A stretch of DNA of 10,188 nt from positions 1 to 10,188 of the forward strand of contig URTL01000067.1 of the NCBI GenBank assembly GCA_900550785.1, in the 5' to 3' direction. The translations under genes and the position numbers were made by a program. Below the pieces are notes generated by a model. The model was not told the DNA's origin. It saw nothing but the letters and a program-made list of their open reading frames with translations, and ran no database searches. Source of the stretch: an uncultured Collinsella sp. Lineage in GTDB: Bacteria > Actinomycetota > Coriobacteriia > Coriobacteriales > Coriobacteriaceae. Of this stretch, positions 1-5,423 are shown piece after piece (position 1 is the stretch's first letter; each line of letters opens with the position of its first letter).

Positions 1-115
1 TATTAGGCATAAGGCCCGCCGAGCGCACCAGGCCCTCGTTGACGCTTCGAGCAATCCCCAGGTCAACGGCATACGAATAACCGATATCATCGGCACGAAT
101 AAGCAATTGCTTCAT
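1..115 (-). CDS. YdjC/ChbG-family carbohydrate deacetylase, N-terminal part (runs off left edge)
   Basis: Only the first 38 codons lie in the window; the gene reads leftward and continues past base 1. The fragment begins MKQLLIRADDIGYSYAVDLG and later has the run SAGLMPN. The RADD(I/F)GYS block followed by GI...EG.V.SA.LMPN is the N-terminal signature of the YdjC/ChbG/HpnK family, metal-dependent deacetylases that act on N-acetylated or chito-oligosaccharides. The paired Asp residues at 9-10 are expected to take part in metal binding and catalysis. The ATG at 113-115 is preceded by GGAG five bases upstream, a good ribosome binding site. It lies 67 bp downstream of the phosphoesterase gene on the same strand, with an imperfect hairpin between them, so co-transcription is uncertain. 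The substrate cannot be told from this fragment. Confidence 0.8.
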   Translation of the reverse strand, partial: MKQLLIRADDIGYSYAVDLGIARSVNEGLVRSAGLMPN

Positions 116-138
116 AGCGACTCCAATCTATGTGAAAA

Positions 139-171
139 CCACCGCAAAGGTTCACTGTCCCCTTTGTGGTG
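139..171 (-). terminator. Imperfect hairpin between phosphoesterase and deacetylase genes
   Basis: An inverted repeat pairs 140-150 (CACCGCAAAGG on the plus strand) with 161-171 (CCTTTGTGGTG), leaving a 10-base loop. One internal position is a G-T wobble on the plus strand and a C-A mismatch on the minus strand. Read on the minus strand the hairpin is followed by GGTTTTCAC, a short T run, so it could be a weak or partial terminator after the phosphoesterase gene. It could instead be a copy of a dispersed intergenic repeat, because its loop side (TGTCCCCTTT) resembles the hairpin at 10109-10133. Confidence 0.4.
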
Positions 172-182
172 ATTCTGGCGCC

Positions 183-728
183 CTATAGCCCAAAGAAGCT
201 AAGAATCTGGTCACGGCCTACGGGCTTGTACTCGTTGGCGTCGAGGCCGACATCGTAGCGAAAGACAGGGCGTTCGCGATCGCGGTTGCGCGCGTTGGTG
301 CGGTCCCCCCTGCTGTGGATATGCCCATGCAGCATGATGGCGCCACGCGCCTTACCATTCCAGCTGAGCATGGGGTAGTGGCTCATAACCAGGCGATGTC
401 CCTTGGCATAGCCGGGAGCAATCTCCAGGTAATCGCGCACGTCTTCCCAAATCTGCGGGGTGTCGGGATCTTCCCAGTCGCCGTCATGGTTACCGCGGAT
501 GAGCGTCACGTTCTGGCATTCGATACGCTCGCGCAGGCGCACCGCCTCCGCCAGGGGCAAACGATAGGTAAAGTCACCCAGAATATAGAGGCGGTCGTCC
601 GCAGCCACGCACTCATTGATAGCATCGATGACCTTGCGGTTCATCTCCTCGACCGAATCAAACGGCCGATCCATGTCGTGCAAGATATTCGTATCGCCCA
701 GGTGCAGGTCGGCGGTAAACCACATCAT
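183..728 (-). CDS. Small calcineurin-like metallophosphoesterase
   Basis: This cytoplasmic phosphoesterase is predicted to hydrolyse a phosphomonoester or phosphodiester with a two-metal centre; the substrate is unknown. Counting from an upstream in-frame ATG at 743, the metal-ligand motifs appear in family order: ADLHLGD at 11-17 (DxH), LGDFTY at 55-60 (GD), GNHDGD at 84-89 (GNHD), SHYP at 121-124 and HGHIH at 139-143. All expected ligands are present. At about 181-186 residues it is a compact, single-domain member with no signal peptide. The ATG at 726-728 is preferred because GAGGA lies eight bases before it, whereas the ATG at 741-743 has no Shine-Dalgarno sequence. It follows the 59-residue charged protein by about 66 bp on the same strand and may belong to the HIRAN transcription unit. 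Confidence 0.85.
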   Translation of the reverse strand: MMWFTADLHLGDTNILHDMDRPFDSVEEMNRKVIDAINECVAADDRLYILGDFTYRLPLAEAVRLRERIECQNVTLIRGNHDGDWEDPDTPQIWEDVRDYLEIAPGYAKGHRLVMSHYPMLSWNGKARGAIMLHGHIHSRGDRTNARNRDRERPVFRYDVGLDANEYKPVGRDQILSFFGL

Positions 729-794
729 CGTCTGTGTCCTCATTTCGCAACGCGTCTAACACGTGCCTAGTATACAGACGCTCTGGCGCGTCGG

Positions 795-974
795 TTAGCC
801 AAAGAGCCCGCCGAACAGACCTCGACGGCGTTTGTCTTGCTTTTTCGAAGCGTCACCCTGAGTTTTCTTGCCCTGCCGTTTCCTACGATCCTGCTCCAAC
901 TCATCGTCATCGAGTAGCAGATCCCACTCAAACGAATCGTCTGTCAGATTGAATAGGTCGTCGTCATCAAACAT
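795..974 (-). CDS. Small charged protein of 59 residues (acidic head, basic tail)
   Basis: I do not recognise a family. The ORF opens with MFDDDDLFNL, continues through a second acidic stretch (LLLDDDELEQD, residues 19-29), then turns strongly basic (RRKRQGKK, KKQDKRRR, residues 30-51) and ends in GLFGGLFG. The charge split and low complexity suggest a disordered protein or one that binds a partner through its acidic head. The ATG has an excellent ribosome binding site (GGGAGG five bases upstream), and the start lies 18 bp after the stop of the HIRAN gene on the same strand, so the two are almost certainly co-transcribed. The strong translation signals and tight spacing are the main reasons for calling it real. 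Function unknown; a partner or accessory role for the HIRAN protein is a guess. Confidence 0.7.
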   Translation of the reverse strand: MFDDDDLFNLTDDSFEWDLLLDDDELEQDRRKRQGKKTQGDASKKQDKRRRGLFGGLFG

Positions 975-992
975 GGCCGCCTCCCTTGCCGA

Positions 993-1319
993 CTAGCGAG
1001 CATCCACCACATAGAGGCCAACGCGCACCTGGTGCCACGGGCTGCGCTCGGGAGCAACCTGTTGCACGCGGGCCTCAAATACGTCCTCGTGGCCGTAATA
1101 CATCATCAAGGACAGTGGACCGACCTCGTTTCCCGGAACATAGCCAAGCTTGGTGTTGCCGTAATAAATCGCAACCGCCTCAGGGTCATGGGGATTATCG
1201 CGCTCGGCACACAGCGTCAGCTTATCGCCCGCTTTAAGATCGCCCAAGACCAAGGCGCCATCGGCATACTGAAATCCTGCAATGTGAAATGACAGAAGAA
1301 CACGCGAAGGCTCGTACAT
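993..1319 (-). CDS. HIRAN-domain protein
   Basis: The 108-residue product is essentially one HIRAN domain, a small beta-barrel first described fused to SWI2/SNF2 helicases such as Rad5/HLTF. In HLTF it binds single-stranded 3' DNA ends at stalled forks. Diagnostic pieces are FHIAGFQY at 11-18, LKAGDKLTLCAERDNPHD at 28-45, AVAIYY at 48-53 and KLGYVPGNEVGPLS at 57-70. The E-x-D-N-x-x-D-x-x-A-V pattern is the family hallmark. No helicase or nuclease is fused, as in many bacterial stand-alone HIRAN proteins. The ATG is preceded by GAGGAG five bases upstream. It heads the group HIRAN, charged protein, phosphoesterase. The SOS-box peptide ORF lies 236 bp upstream on the same strand, so a DNA-damage link is possible but unproven. 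Confidence 0.85.
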   Translation of the reverse strand: MYEPSRVLLSFHIAGFQYADGALVLGDLKAGDKLTLCAERDNPHDPEAVAIYYGNTKLGYVPGNEVGPLSLMMYYGHEDVFEARVQQVAPERSPWHQVRVGLYVVDAR

Positions 1320-1432
1320 AGCAGCTCCTCTAACGGCCGGATAAACCGGTGTGTAACCTTATTGAGAAGTCTACGGTCCCGTGCGGACACAAATACATCC
1401 TGTCTGCGTCCTTCAATCGTTTGCCTCAACGC

Positions 1433-1461
1433 TTGCGTGACAGAACGCTTGCAGATAAGAT
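1433..1461 (+). promoter_or_regulatory. Possible sigma-70-type promoter for an antisense RNA
   Basis: TTGCGT at 1433-1438, a 17-base spacer and TAAGAT at 1456-1461 form a modest match to the bacterial housekeeping promoter (3/6 and 4/6). No plus-strand protein gene starts downstream. The predicted RNA would run from about 1468 toward the toxin-like peptide ORF, which lies on the other strand. Such matches occur often by chance. Confidence 0.2.
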
Positions 1462-1467
1462 AGGAAC

Positions 1468-1566
1468 ACGGATGGCACCCGTTGCCGCGGGTCTTGCCAA
1501 CTCCGATACACGTTTTCATCGTGAGAAGTGGCCGTCTTCGCTTACGCGGGGGCGGCTATTTCATTC
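1468..1566 (+). ncRNA. Candidate antisense RNA overlapping the 3' end of the SOS peptide ORF
   Basis: Inferred from structure only. Plus-strand RNA from this interval would contain a small hairpin (ACCCG at 1477-1481 with CGGGT at 1488-1492) and then a long one. In the long hairpin, 1525-1541 pairs with 1546-1562 around the tetraloop TTAC, giving 17 continuous pairs of which five are G-U. On the minus strand those G-U pairs become C-A mismatches, so the fold favours plus-strand RNA. The 3' arm (TATTTCATT) is only moderately U-rich. The RNA would cover the last ten bases of the peptide ORF and its 3' untranslated region, the arrangement seen in 3'-overlapping type I toxin-antitoxin pairs such as txpA/RatA. 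No homology supports it. Confidence 0.22.
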
Positions 1567-1639
1567 GGCCGATAAACAGACCGAGTTCGATAGCCGCAAT
1601 CAACAACGCCAATAACGAAATAACATCGCTTACGTTCAT
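1556..1639 (-). CDS. 27-residue hydrophobic peptide, putative SOS-induced TisB-like membrane toxin
   Basis: The ORF encodes MNVSDVIS, then an uninterrupted hydrophobic core at about residues 6-23 (LLALLIAAIELGLFI at 9-23) holding one buried glutamate (E18), then GRMK and a stop. One membrane helix with a short basic tail is the build of type I toxin peptides such as E. coli TisB (29 residues) and the Gram-positive holin-like toxins. The ATG has a Shine-Dalgarno sequence (AAGGGA, six bases upstream), but that sequence is the 3' arm of a perfect 6-bp hairpin with a three-base loop (1646-1660), which should hold translation down. A complete GAAC-N4-GTTC LexA box lies 75 bp upstream. Family assignment is by architecture, not by alignment. 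The alternative is a chance ORF, made less likely by the combination of signals. Confidence 0.5.
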   Translation of the reverse strand: MNVSDVISLLALLIAAIELGLFIGRMK

Positions 1640-1645
1640 ACCAAA

Positions 1646-1660
1646 TCCCTTCTAAAGGGA
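1646..1660 (-). promoter_or_regulatory. Hairpin sequestering the peptide's ribosome binding site
   Basis: On the minus strand TCCCTT, loop TAG, AAGGGA forms a perfect 6-bp stem. Its 3' arm is the Shine-Dalgarno sequence of the 27-residue peptide, so the site would be hidden in the folded mRNA. Structured leaders that mask the ribosome binding site are common among type I toxin messages. Confidence 0.5.
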
Positions 1661-1687
1661 GTTGGCCCATCCGTGCTCCATAACAGT

Positions 1688-1716
1688 AGTCTAACGCAAA
1701 ATGCAGGTAATAGGAA
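1688..1716 (-). promoter_or_regulatory. Possible promoter of the SOS peptide transcript
   Basis: Reading the minus strand, TTCCTA (1716-1711), a 17-base spacer and TAGACT (1693-1688) give a weak -35 and a moderate -10. The -35 overlaps the LexA box, the usual geometry for repression, and predicts a leader of about 40 bases. Element matches are only 3/6 and 4/6. Confidence 0.3.
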
Positions 1717-1732
1717 CACTTGTTCGTATTAC
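1707..1732. promoter_or_regulatory. LexA/DinR SOS box in a 26-bp near-palindrome
   Basis: The core GAACACTTGTTC (1714-1725) fits GAAC-N4-GTTC. On the minus strand the 14-mer CGAACAAGTGTTCC fits every position of the Gram-positive consensus CGAACRNRYGTTYC. The flanks extend the symmetry: in the 26 bp from 1707 to 1732, 11 of 13 position pairs are complementary (GTAATA on one side, TATTAC on the other). It lies 20 bp after the aldehyde dehydrogenase stop and 75 bp before the hydrophobic peptide ATG, on whose strand it would act. Occupation by LexA is inferred. Confidence 0.65.
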
Positions 1733-1744
1733 TTGCGCCCTTTT

Positions 1745-3124
1745 CTAATGCACAAACATGCGCACGAACTTGTGCTTCCAGCTTGCATAAGGAGCATAGC
1801 GGAATGGCACGTCCAGCCACGTTGCCTTGTTCACGATGCTCTTCTTGTGGCTAAACGTATCGAAGCTCTCGCGTCCATGGTACTGCCCCATACCGCTCGC
1901 ACCCATGCCACCAAAGCCCATATGGCTCGTAGCCAAGTGCATAATCGTGTCGTTGACGCAGCCGCCGCCAAAGGGCACGTAACGCACAAAGCGCTGCTGA
2001 ACTGCGCGATCCTGGCTAAAGATATACAGAGCCAGCGGCGTCGGACGATCCGTAATAAACGTCTCGGCCTCGTCTAGGCTCTCAAACGTCAGCACCGGCA
2101 AGATGGGGCCGAAAATCTCCTCCTGCATCACGGCGTCATCGGGGGTCACGCCGTCCAAAATCGTCGGCTCAATCTTGAGCGATGACTCGCGCGCCGTGCC
2201 TCCAAGCACAACCTTATCGGGATCGATCAGCCCACGCACGCGCGCAAAATGCTTGGCGTTGACGATATGCCCGTAATCCTCGTTATCGAGCGGATGCTCG
2301 CCAAACATACGGTGGGCCTCCTCCTTGATGAGGCCCAGCAGCTCGTCGTGCACGCGCGCATCGACCAGCAGGTAGTCGGGCGCCACGCAGGTCTGCCCCA
2401 CGTTGAGCCATTTACCAAAGGCGATACGCCGCGCCGCAACCTTCAAGTTTGCCGTCGCATCCACGATGCAGGGGCTCTTTCCGCCCAGCTCAAGCGTCAC
2501 GGGCGTAAGGTTTTTACTTGCGCGCTCCATGACGAGTTTGCCGACCGGAACGCTACCGGTAAAGAAGATCTTGTCCCAGCACTCATCGAGCAGCGCTTCG
2601 TTCTCGGCGCGCCCGCCCTCGACAACCGTCACCAGGCGCGGATCAAATGCCTCTTCACAGATTTGCTTGAGCACCGCACTCGATGCCGGAGCATAGGCGC
2701 TCGGCTTGATGACCACAGTATTGCCCGCGGCAAGGGCGCCGGCGAGCGGCTCGAGTGTTAGCAAAAATGGGTAGTTCCACGGAGCCATGATGAGCGTGAC
2801 GCCATAGGGCACGGCTTGCGTTTTGCACACACTCACGGCGTTGGCAAGGTCACACGGACGCAGGCGCGGACGACTCCATCGAGCCACGTGAGCGATCTGA
2901 TGACGAATCTCGGAAAGCGACGTGCCGATCTCGCACATATAGGCCTCGTCATGCGACTTCCCCAAATCGGTCTTGAGCGCATGGGCGATATCAGCCTCGT
3001 GGGCCCGCACCGCATCGCGTAAACTCACGAGCGCGCGACGTCGAGCATCGACATCAAACGTGGCGTGCGTCTTAAAGTAGGCGCGCTGATCGCCGACGAT
3101 GCGCGCAATTTCCTCGGTGTTCAT
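1745..3124 (-). CDS. NAD(P)-dependent aldehyde dehydrogenase, class 3 (ALDH3/YwdH-like)
   Basis: This soluble enzyme oxidises an aldehyde to the carboxylic acid, or works in reverse in fermentation, using NAD(P). At 459 residues it has the normal length of the short class 3 branch. Landmarks in order are APWNYPF at 114-120 (catalytic-site Asn117), the cofactor lysine in IKPS (Lys140), FTGS at 188-191, LELGGKSP at 211-218 (general base Glu212), GQTCVAPD at 243-250 (nucleophile Cys246), QEEIFGPILPV at 334-344 and SHKKSI at 425-430. All catalytic residues are intact. The C-terminal basic, aromatic stretch (WKHKFVRMFVH) resembles the tail of other class 3 enzymes. The ATG is preceded by AGGAGG, and the gene starts 8 bp after the stop of the alcohol dehydrogenase, whose TAG abuts the ribosome binding site. 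They form one operon; the physiological aldehyde is unknown. Confidence 0.92.
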   Translation of the reverse strand: MNTEEIARIVGDQRAYFKTHATFDVDARRRALVSLRDAVRAHEADIAHALKTDLGKSHDEAYMCEIGTSLSEIRHQIAHVARWSRPRLRPCDLANAVSVCKTQAVPYGVTLIMAPWNYPFLLTLEPLAGALAAGNTVVIKPSAYAPASSAVLKQICEEAFDPRLVTVVEGGRAENEALLDECWDKIFFTGSVPVGKLVMERASKNLTPVTLELGGKSPCIVDATANLKVAARRIAFGKWLNVGQTCVAPDYLLVDARVHDELLGLIKEEAHRMFGEHPLDNEDYGHIVNAKHFARVRGLIDPDKVVLGGTARESSLKIEPTILDGVTPDDAVMQEEIFGPILPVLTFESLDEAETFITDRPTPLALYIFSQDRAVQQRFVRYVPFGGGCVNDTIMHLATSHMGFGGMGASGMGQYHGRESFDTFSHKKSIVNKATWLDVPFRYAPYASWKHKFVRMFVH

Positions 3125-3132
3125 GTGCCCTC

Positions 3133-4353
3133 CTAGTTCTCGCCCTCAAACATACCACCTGCAACGACTTCATACATATGCTCGAGCTCCAAGCGGTCCA
3201 TTAAAAGCGGAACGGGGTACAGGGGATTGGCCTCGGCATCGGCATTCGCCGCCATCTGCGGAATGTCGGAGCGGCGAATGCCCGAAACATATTTGGGAAT
3301 GTCCAAGGTGGCGTTCATTCGATCGACCCAATCGATAAAGGCTTCGGCCGCCAGGTTGTCCTGTGCGTTAGCCGGCGCGATACCAGCCATGCGGGCGAGG
3401 TCGGCGAGCTTAGGAGCAGCAGCTTCACCATAGGCGCGAAGCATGTGCGGCAGGATAATGGCGTTGGCCAAACCGTGGGGAATCCCATAACGTCCGCCCA
3501 GACTGTGCGCGATGGCATGAACGTATCCAACGTAGGAGCGCGTAAAGGCAACACCCGCTTTATACGCTGCCGAAAGCATATTGCGGCGCGCCCGTATGTT
3601 GTCCCCACGCTCATAAGCATCGAGCAAATTGTCGTGGATGAGCAGCACCGCCTGACGCGCCATCTTGCGCGTATAGGGCGTGGTACTGCGCCCGATAAAG
3701 GCCTCGACAGCATGCGTTAGAGCATCCATGCCCGTTTGCCCCGTAATGGAGGCGGGCAGGCCGCGCGTAAACTCGGGGTCGTGCACCGCAAAGCGCGGGA
3801 TAAGCACAAAGTCGTTAATGGGGTACTTGTAGTGCGTCTCGTCATCGGCAATTACCGCTGCAAGCGTTACCTCACTTCCCGTGCCCGCCGTAGTTGGAAC
3901 GGCGATGAGCAGCGGCAGGAGACGATGAATCCGCAGTAGGCCGCGCATCTTGTTGATGGGCTTGTTTGGCTGCGCAATGCGCGCCCCCACACCCTTGGCG
4001 CAGTCCATGGCTGATCCTCCGCCAAAACCGATAATGGCCTGACAGGCGCTCTCTCGATACAGGAACGCCGCTTCCTCCACGTTTGAGACCGTGGGGTTCG
4101 CACGCGTTTCGGCATAGACCGTAACGCCAATCCCCCTGGATACGAGCGCCGTCTCGAGCGGTGCCGTGAGCCCCAGACGGGCAATGCCGGGATCCGTCAC
4201 GATAAGGACCTTCTGAATCGAGCGCTTTTGAAGCACCGCGGGCACATCCTCGGCATGCTCTAAAATGCGCGGCTCGGTATAGGGCAGGATCGGCAATGCA
4301 ATGCGAAAAACCGTCTGATATGTTCGGCACCAGGCACGACGCGCTAGATGCAT
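3133..4353 (-). CDS. Iron-containing (type III) alcohol dehydrogenase
   Basis: A 406-residue member of the Fe-ADH family, interconverting alcohols and aldehydes or ketones with NAD(P)H in the cytoplasm. The nucleotide-binding glycine loop is GFGGGSAMDCAKG (109-121), followed by PTTAGTGSE (153-161). The metal ligands are Asp210 and His214 in GMDALTHAVEAF, His279 in YVHAIAHSLGG and His293 in PHGLANA. Their spacing (4, 65 and 14 residues) matches the family closely. The N-terminus is somewhat longer than usual (MHLARRAWCRTYQ). The reading frame stays open to 4434, but the ATG at 4351-4353 is preferred because AAGGAG lies eight bases upstream. It is the first gene of a two-gene operon with the aldehyde dehydrogenase and is divergent from rubrerythrin. 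A Rex-like palindrome lies 18 bp before the start, suggesting control by the NADH/NAD ratio. The substrate is not predictable. Confidence 0.92.
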   Translation of the reverse strand: MHLARRAWCRTYQTVFRIALPILPYTEPRILEHAEDVPAVLQKRSIQKVLIVTDPGIARLGLTAPLETALVSRGIGVTVYAETRANPTVSNVEEAAFLYRESACQAIIGFGGGSAMDCAKGVGARIAQPNKPINKMRGLLRIHRLLPLLIAVPTTAGTGSEVTLAAVIADDETHYKYPINDFVLIPRFAVHDPEFTRGLPASITGQTGMDALTHAVEAFIGRSTTPYTRKMARQAVLLIHDNLLDAYERGDNIRARRNMLSAAYKAGVAFTRSYVGYVHAIAHSLGGRYGIPHGLANAIILPHMLRAYGEAAAPKLADLARMAGIAPANAQDNLAAEAFIDWVDRMNATLDIPKYVSGIRRSDIPQMAANADAEANPLYPVPLLMDRLELEHMYEVVAGGMFEGEN

Positions 4354-4370
4354 AAAGGAAACTCCTTCAT

Positions 4371-4388
4371 TTGTTGATAGGTCAACAT
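4371..4388. promoter_or_regulatory. Rex-like palindromic operator of the dehydrogenase operon
   Basis: TTGTTGATAGGTCAACAT contains the 16-bp perfect inverted repeat TGTTGA-N4-TCAACA. It matches the clostridial-type Rex consensus TTGTTAA-N4-TTAACAA at 11 of 14 defined positions. It sits between a likely -10 (TACAAT, 4405-4400 on the minus strand) and the alcohol dehydrogenase ribosome binding site, a repressing position. Rex commonly controls alcohol and aldehyde dehydrogenases, which fits. Binding is inferred. Confidence 0.45.
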
Positions 4389-4399
4389 TTGCTCGCCCG

Positions 4400-4405
4400 A
4401 TTGTA
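4400..4405 (-). promoter_or_regulatory. Possible -10 box of the dehydrogenase operon
   Basis: TACAAT on the minus strand matches the -10 consensus at 5 of 6 positions. No good -35 is found 16-18 bases upstream, so any promoter here is weak or activator-dependent. Transcription would start near 4393, just before the Rex-like palindrome. Confidence 0.3.
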
Positions 4406-4497
4406 CTCAGCAGAGATCGCAGACGGCACGCCAATCGTTAATCAATCAACATCTTCATATCTCAAAATTGTTTTATTAAAAATCATTCCTAATAGGC

Positions 4498-4525
4498 TTC
4501 ACATTTGGTTGCATTTATGGATAAT
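4498..4525 (+). promoter_or_regulatory. Rubrerythrin promoter
   Basis: TTCACA (4498-4503, 5/6 match) and GATAAT (4520-4525, 5/6 match) are separated by 16 bases in an A+T-rich stretch. This is the best promoter match in the window. Transcription would start near 4532 and leave a leader of about 78 bases. Confidence 0.6.
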
Positions 4526-4543
4526 AGAACTCGTCAAGACGCA

Positions 4544-4574
4544 CGTCCGGAGAGGGCCCTTACGGGACCGGACG
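4544..4574 (+). promoter_or_regulatory. Structured leader hairpin upstream of rubrerythrin
   Basis: CGTCCGG (4544-4550) pairs perfectly with CCGGACG (4568-4574), and inside it CCC TTAC GGG (4557-4566) closes a second short stem. The structure lies between the predicted transcription start and the ribosome binding site without covering the latter. No T run follows, so it is not an obvious terminator; it may stabilise the mRNA. Confidence 0.4.
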
Positions 4575-4609
4575 AGCGCACAATCGCCATCGATCGAAAG
4601 GATCGAATC

Positions 4610-5170
4610 ATGAAGTTTGTTTGCCCCGTTTGCGGTTATGTGGAAGAGTTCGACGGCGACCAGCTGCCCGAGGATTTTAAGTGCCCCCAGTGCGGCGTTC
4701 CCGGTTCTCGTTTCCTGAAGCAGGAGGAGGGCCAGCTCGAGTGGGCCGCCGAGCACGTCGTGGGCGTCGCCAAGATGGAGGGCGTCTCCGAGGACATCGT
4801 TGCCGACCTGCGCGCCAACTTTGAGGGCGAGTGCTCCGAGGTCGGTATGTACCTGGCCATGGCTCGCGTCGCTCATCGCGAGGGCTATCCCGAGATCGGC
4901 CTGTACTGGGAGAAGGCTGCCCACGAGGAGGCCGAGCACGCCGCCAAGTTCGCTGAGCTCCTGGGCGAGGTCGTGACCGACTCCACCAAGAAGAACCTCG
5001 AGATGCGCGTTGAGGCCGAGAACGGCGCCACCGCCGGCAAGACTGATCTTGCCAAGCGCGCCAAGGCCGCTGGTCTCGATGCCATCCACGACACCGTGCA
5101 CGAGATGGCACGCGACGAGGCTCGCCACGGCAAGGCTTTCGCCGGCCTGCTCAAGCGCTACTTTGGCTAA
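4610..5170 (+). CDS. rbr: Rubrerythrin with N-terminal rubredoxin domain (reverse-rubrerythrin type)
   Basis: A 186-residue cytoplasmic non-haem iron protein that reduces hydrogen peroxide in anaerobes. An N-terminal rubredoxin-like domain binds one iron through Cys5, Cys8, Cys25 and Cys28 (CPVCGY and CPQCGVPG). A four-helix ferritin-like domain follows, with diiron ligands expected in FEGECSEVGMY (71-81), EKAAHEEAEHAAKF (101-114), the AEN stretch near 136-138 and DEARHGKAF (169-177). The rubredoxin-first order is that of the reverse rubrerythrin of Clostridium, opposite to classical rubrerythrin. The ATG at 4610 is preferred to upstream in-frame starts because it begins the conserved MKFVCPVCGY and has AAAGGA seven bases before it. 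Codons are strongly biased to GAG, AAG and GCC compared with its neighbours, suggesting high expression. It is a single-gene unit with its own promoter and terminator. Confidence 0.95.
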   Translation: MKFVCPVCGYVEEFDGDQLPEDFKCPQCGVPGSRFLKQEEGQLEWAAEHVVGVAKMEGVSEDIVADLRANFEGECSEVGMYLAMARVAHREGYPEIGLYWEKAAHEEAEHAAKFAELLGEVVTDSTKKNLEMRVEAENGATAGKTDLAKRAKAAGLDAIHDTVHEMARDEARHGKAFAGLLKRYFG

Positions 5171-5203
5171 GCCAGCCGCCTGAGAGATAATCTTTAGCTC
5201 GAT

Positions 5204-5235
5204 AAGGCCCGGACCGTATTGGTTCGGGCCTTTTT
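5204..5235 (+). terminator. Intrinsic terminator of rubrerythrin
   Basis: A 12-bp stem (5204-5215 with 5221-5232, one G-T pair, loop GTATT) is followed by a T run ending at 5235. It starts 33 bp after the rubrerythrin stop and is a textbook rho-independent terminator. Confidence 0.92.
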
Positions 5236-5300
5236 GCGTCTCGAGGGCTCGTTAACGCCCTGAAATAGGACCGCCTTAGGCATCGGCTTCTCGTCAAAAA

Positions 5301-5423
5301 CTAAGTGAGTAGACTTTTTGGAACTTGCCGAGCACGCCATCCATATTGCTTTATAAAGCCGCAGGTAAATGACTTGTTGCAATACGGCCTGGTCACCAAA
5401 GTTCCAAAAGTCTACTCACTTAG
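5301..5423. repeat. MITE-like inverted-repeat element, copy 1
   Basis: The element is bounded by 18-bp perfect terminal inverted repeats, CTAAGTGAGTAGACTTTT at the left and its complement at the right. With one bulged T the symmetry extends through GGAACTT to about 25 bp per arm. A second copy in the same orientation lies at 6723-6843; by hand alignment the two match at 99 of 121 ungapped positions (about 82%). Each end, read inward, contains TAA, TGA and TAG in three different frames. The right end supplies the last codons and stop of the DUF559-like gene. No transposase ORF fits inside, and no clear target duplication is seen. Confidence 0.8.

Noticed and set aside
315..770. Plus-strand open frame of 151 codons over the metallophosphoesterase
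   Set aside because: Antisense to a gene whose catalytic motifs are complete; no ribosome binding site or family similarity.
1217..1519. Minus-strand ORF with Cys-rich start (MKTCIGVGKTRGNGCHPCSY)
   Set aside because: No Shine-Dalgarno sequence before the ATG, it overlaps the HIRAN gene out of frame by about 100 bp, and no family is recognised.
1349..1615. Plus-strand GTG-started ORF of 88 codons between HIRAN and the peptide
   Set aside because: No ribosome binding site, no motif, and it runs antisense through the better supported peptide ORF.
1461..1720. Short direct repeat TAGGAACAC at 1461-1469 and 1711-1719
   Set aside because: Only nine bases are clearly shared and the 1461 copy lacks the second half of the LexA box, so a duplicated promoter cannot be argued.
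4499..5128. Minus-strand open frame of about 209 codons opposite rubrerythrin
   Set aside because: Antisense shadow of a strongly codon-biased gene; the translation is repetitive Gly/Leu/Ala/Val without motifs.
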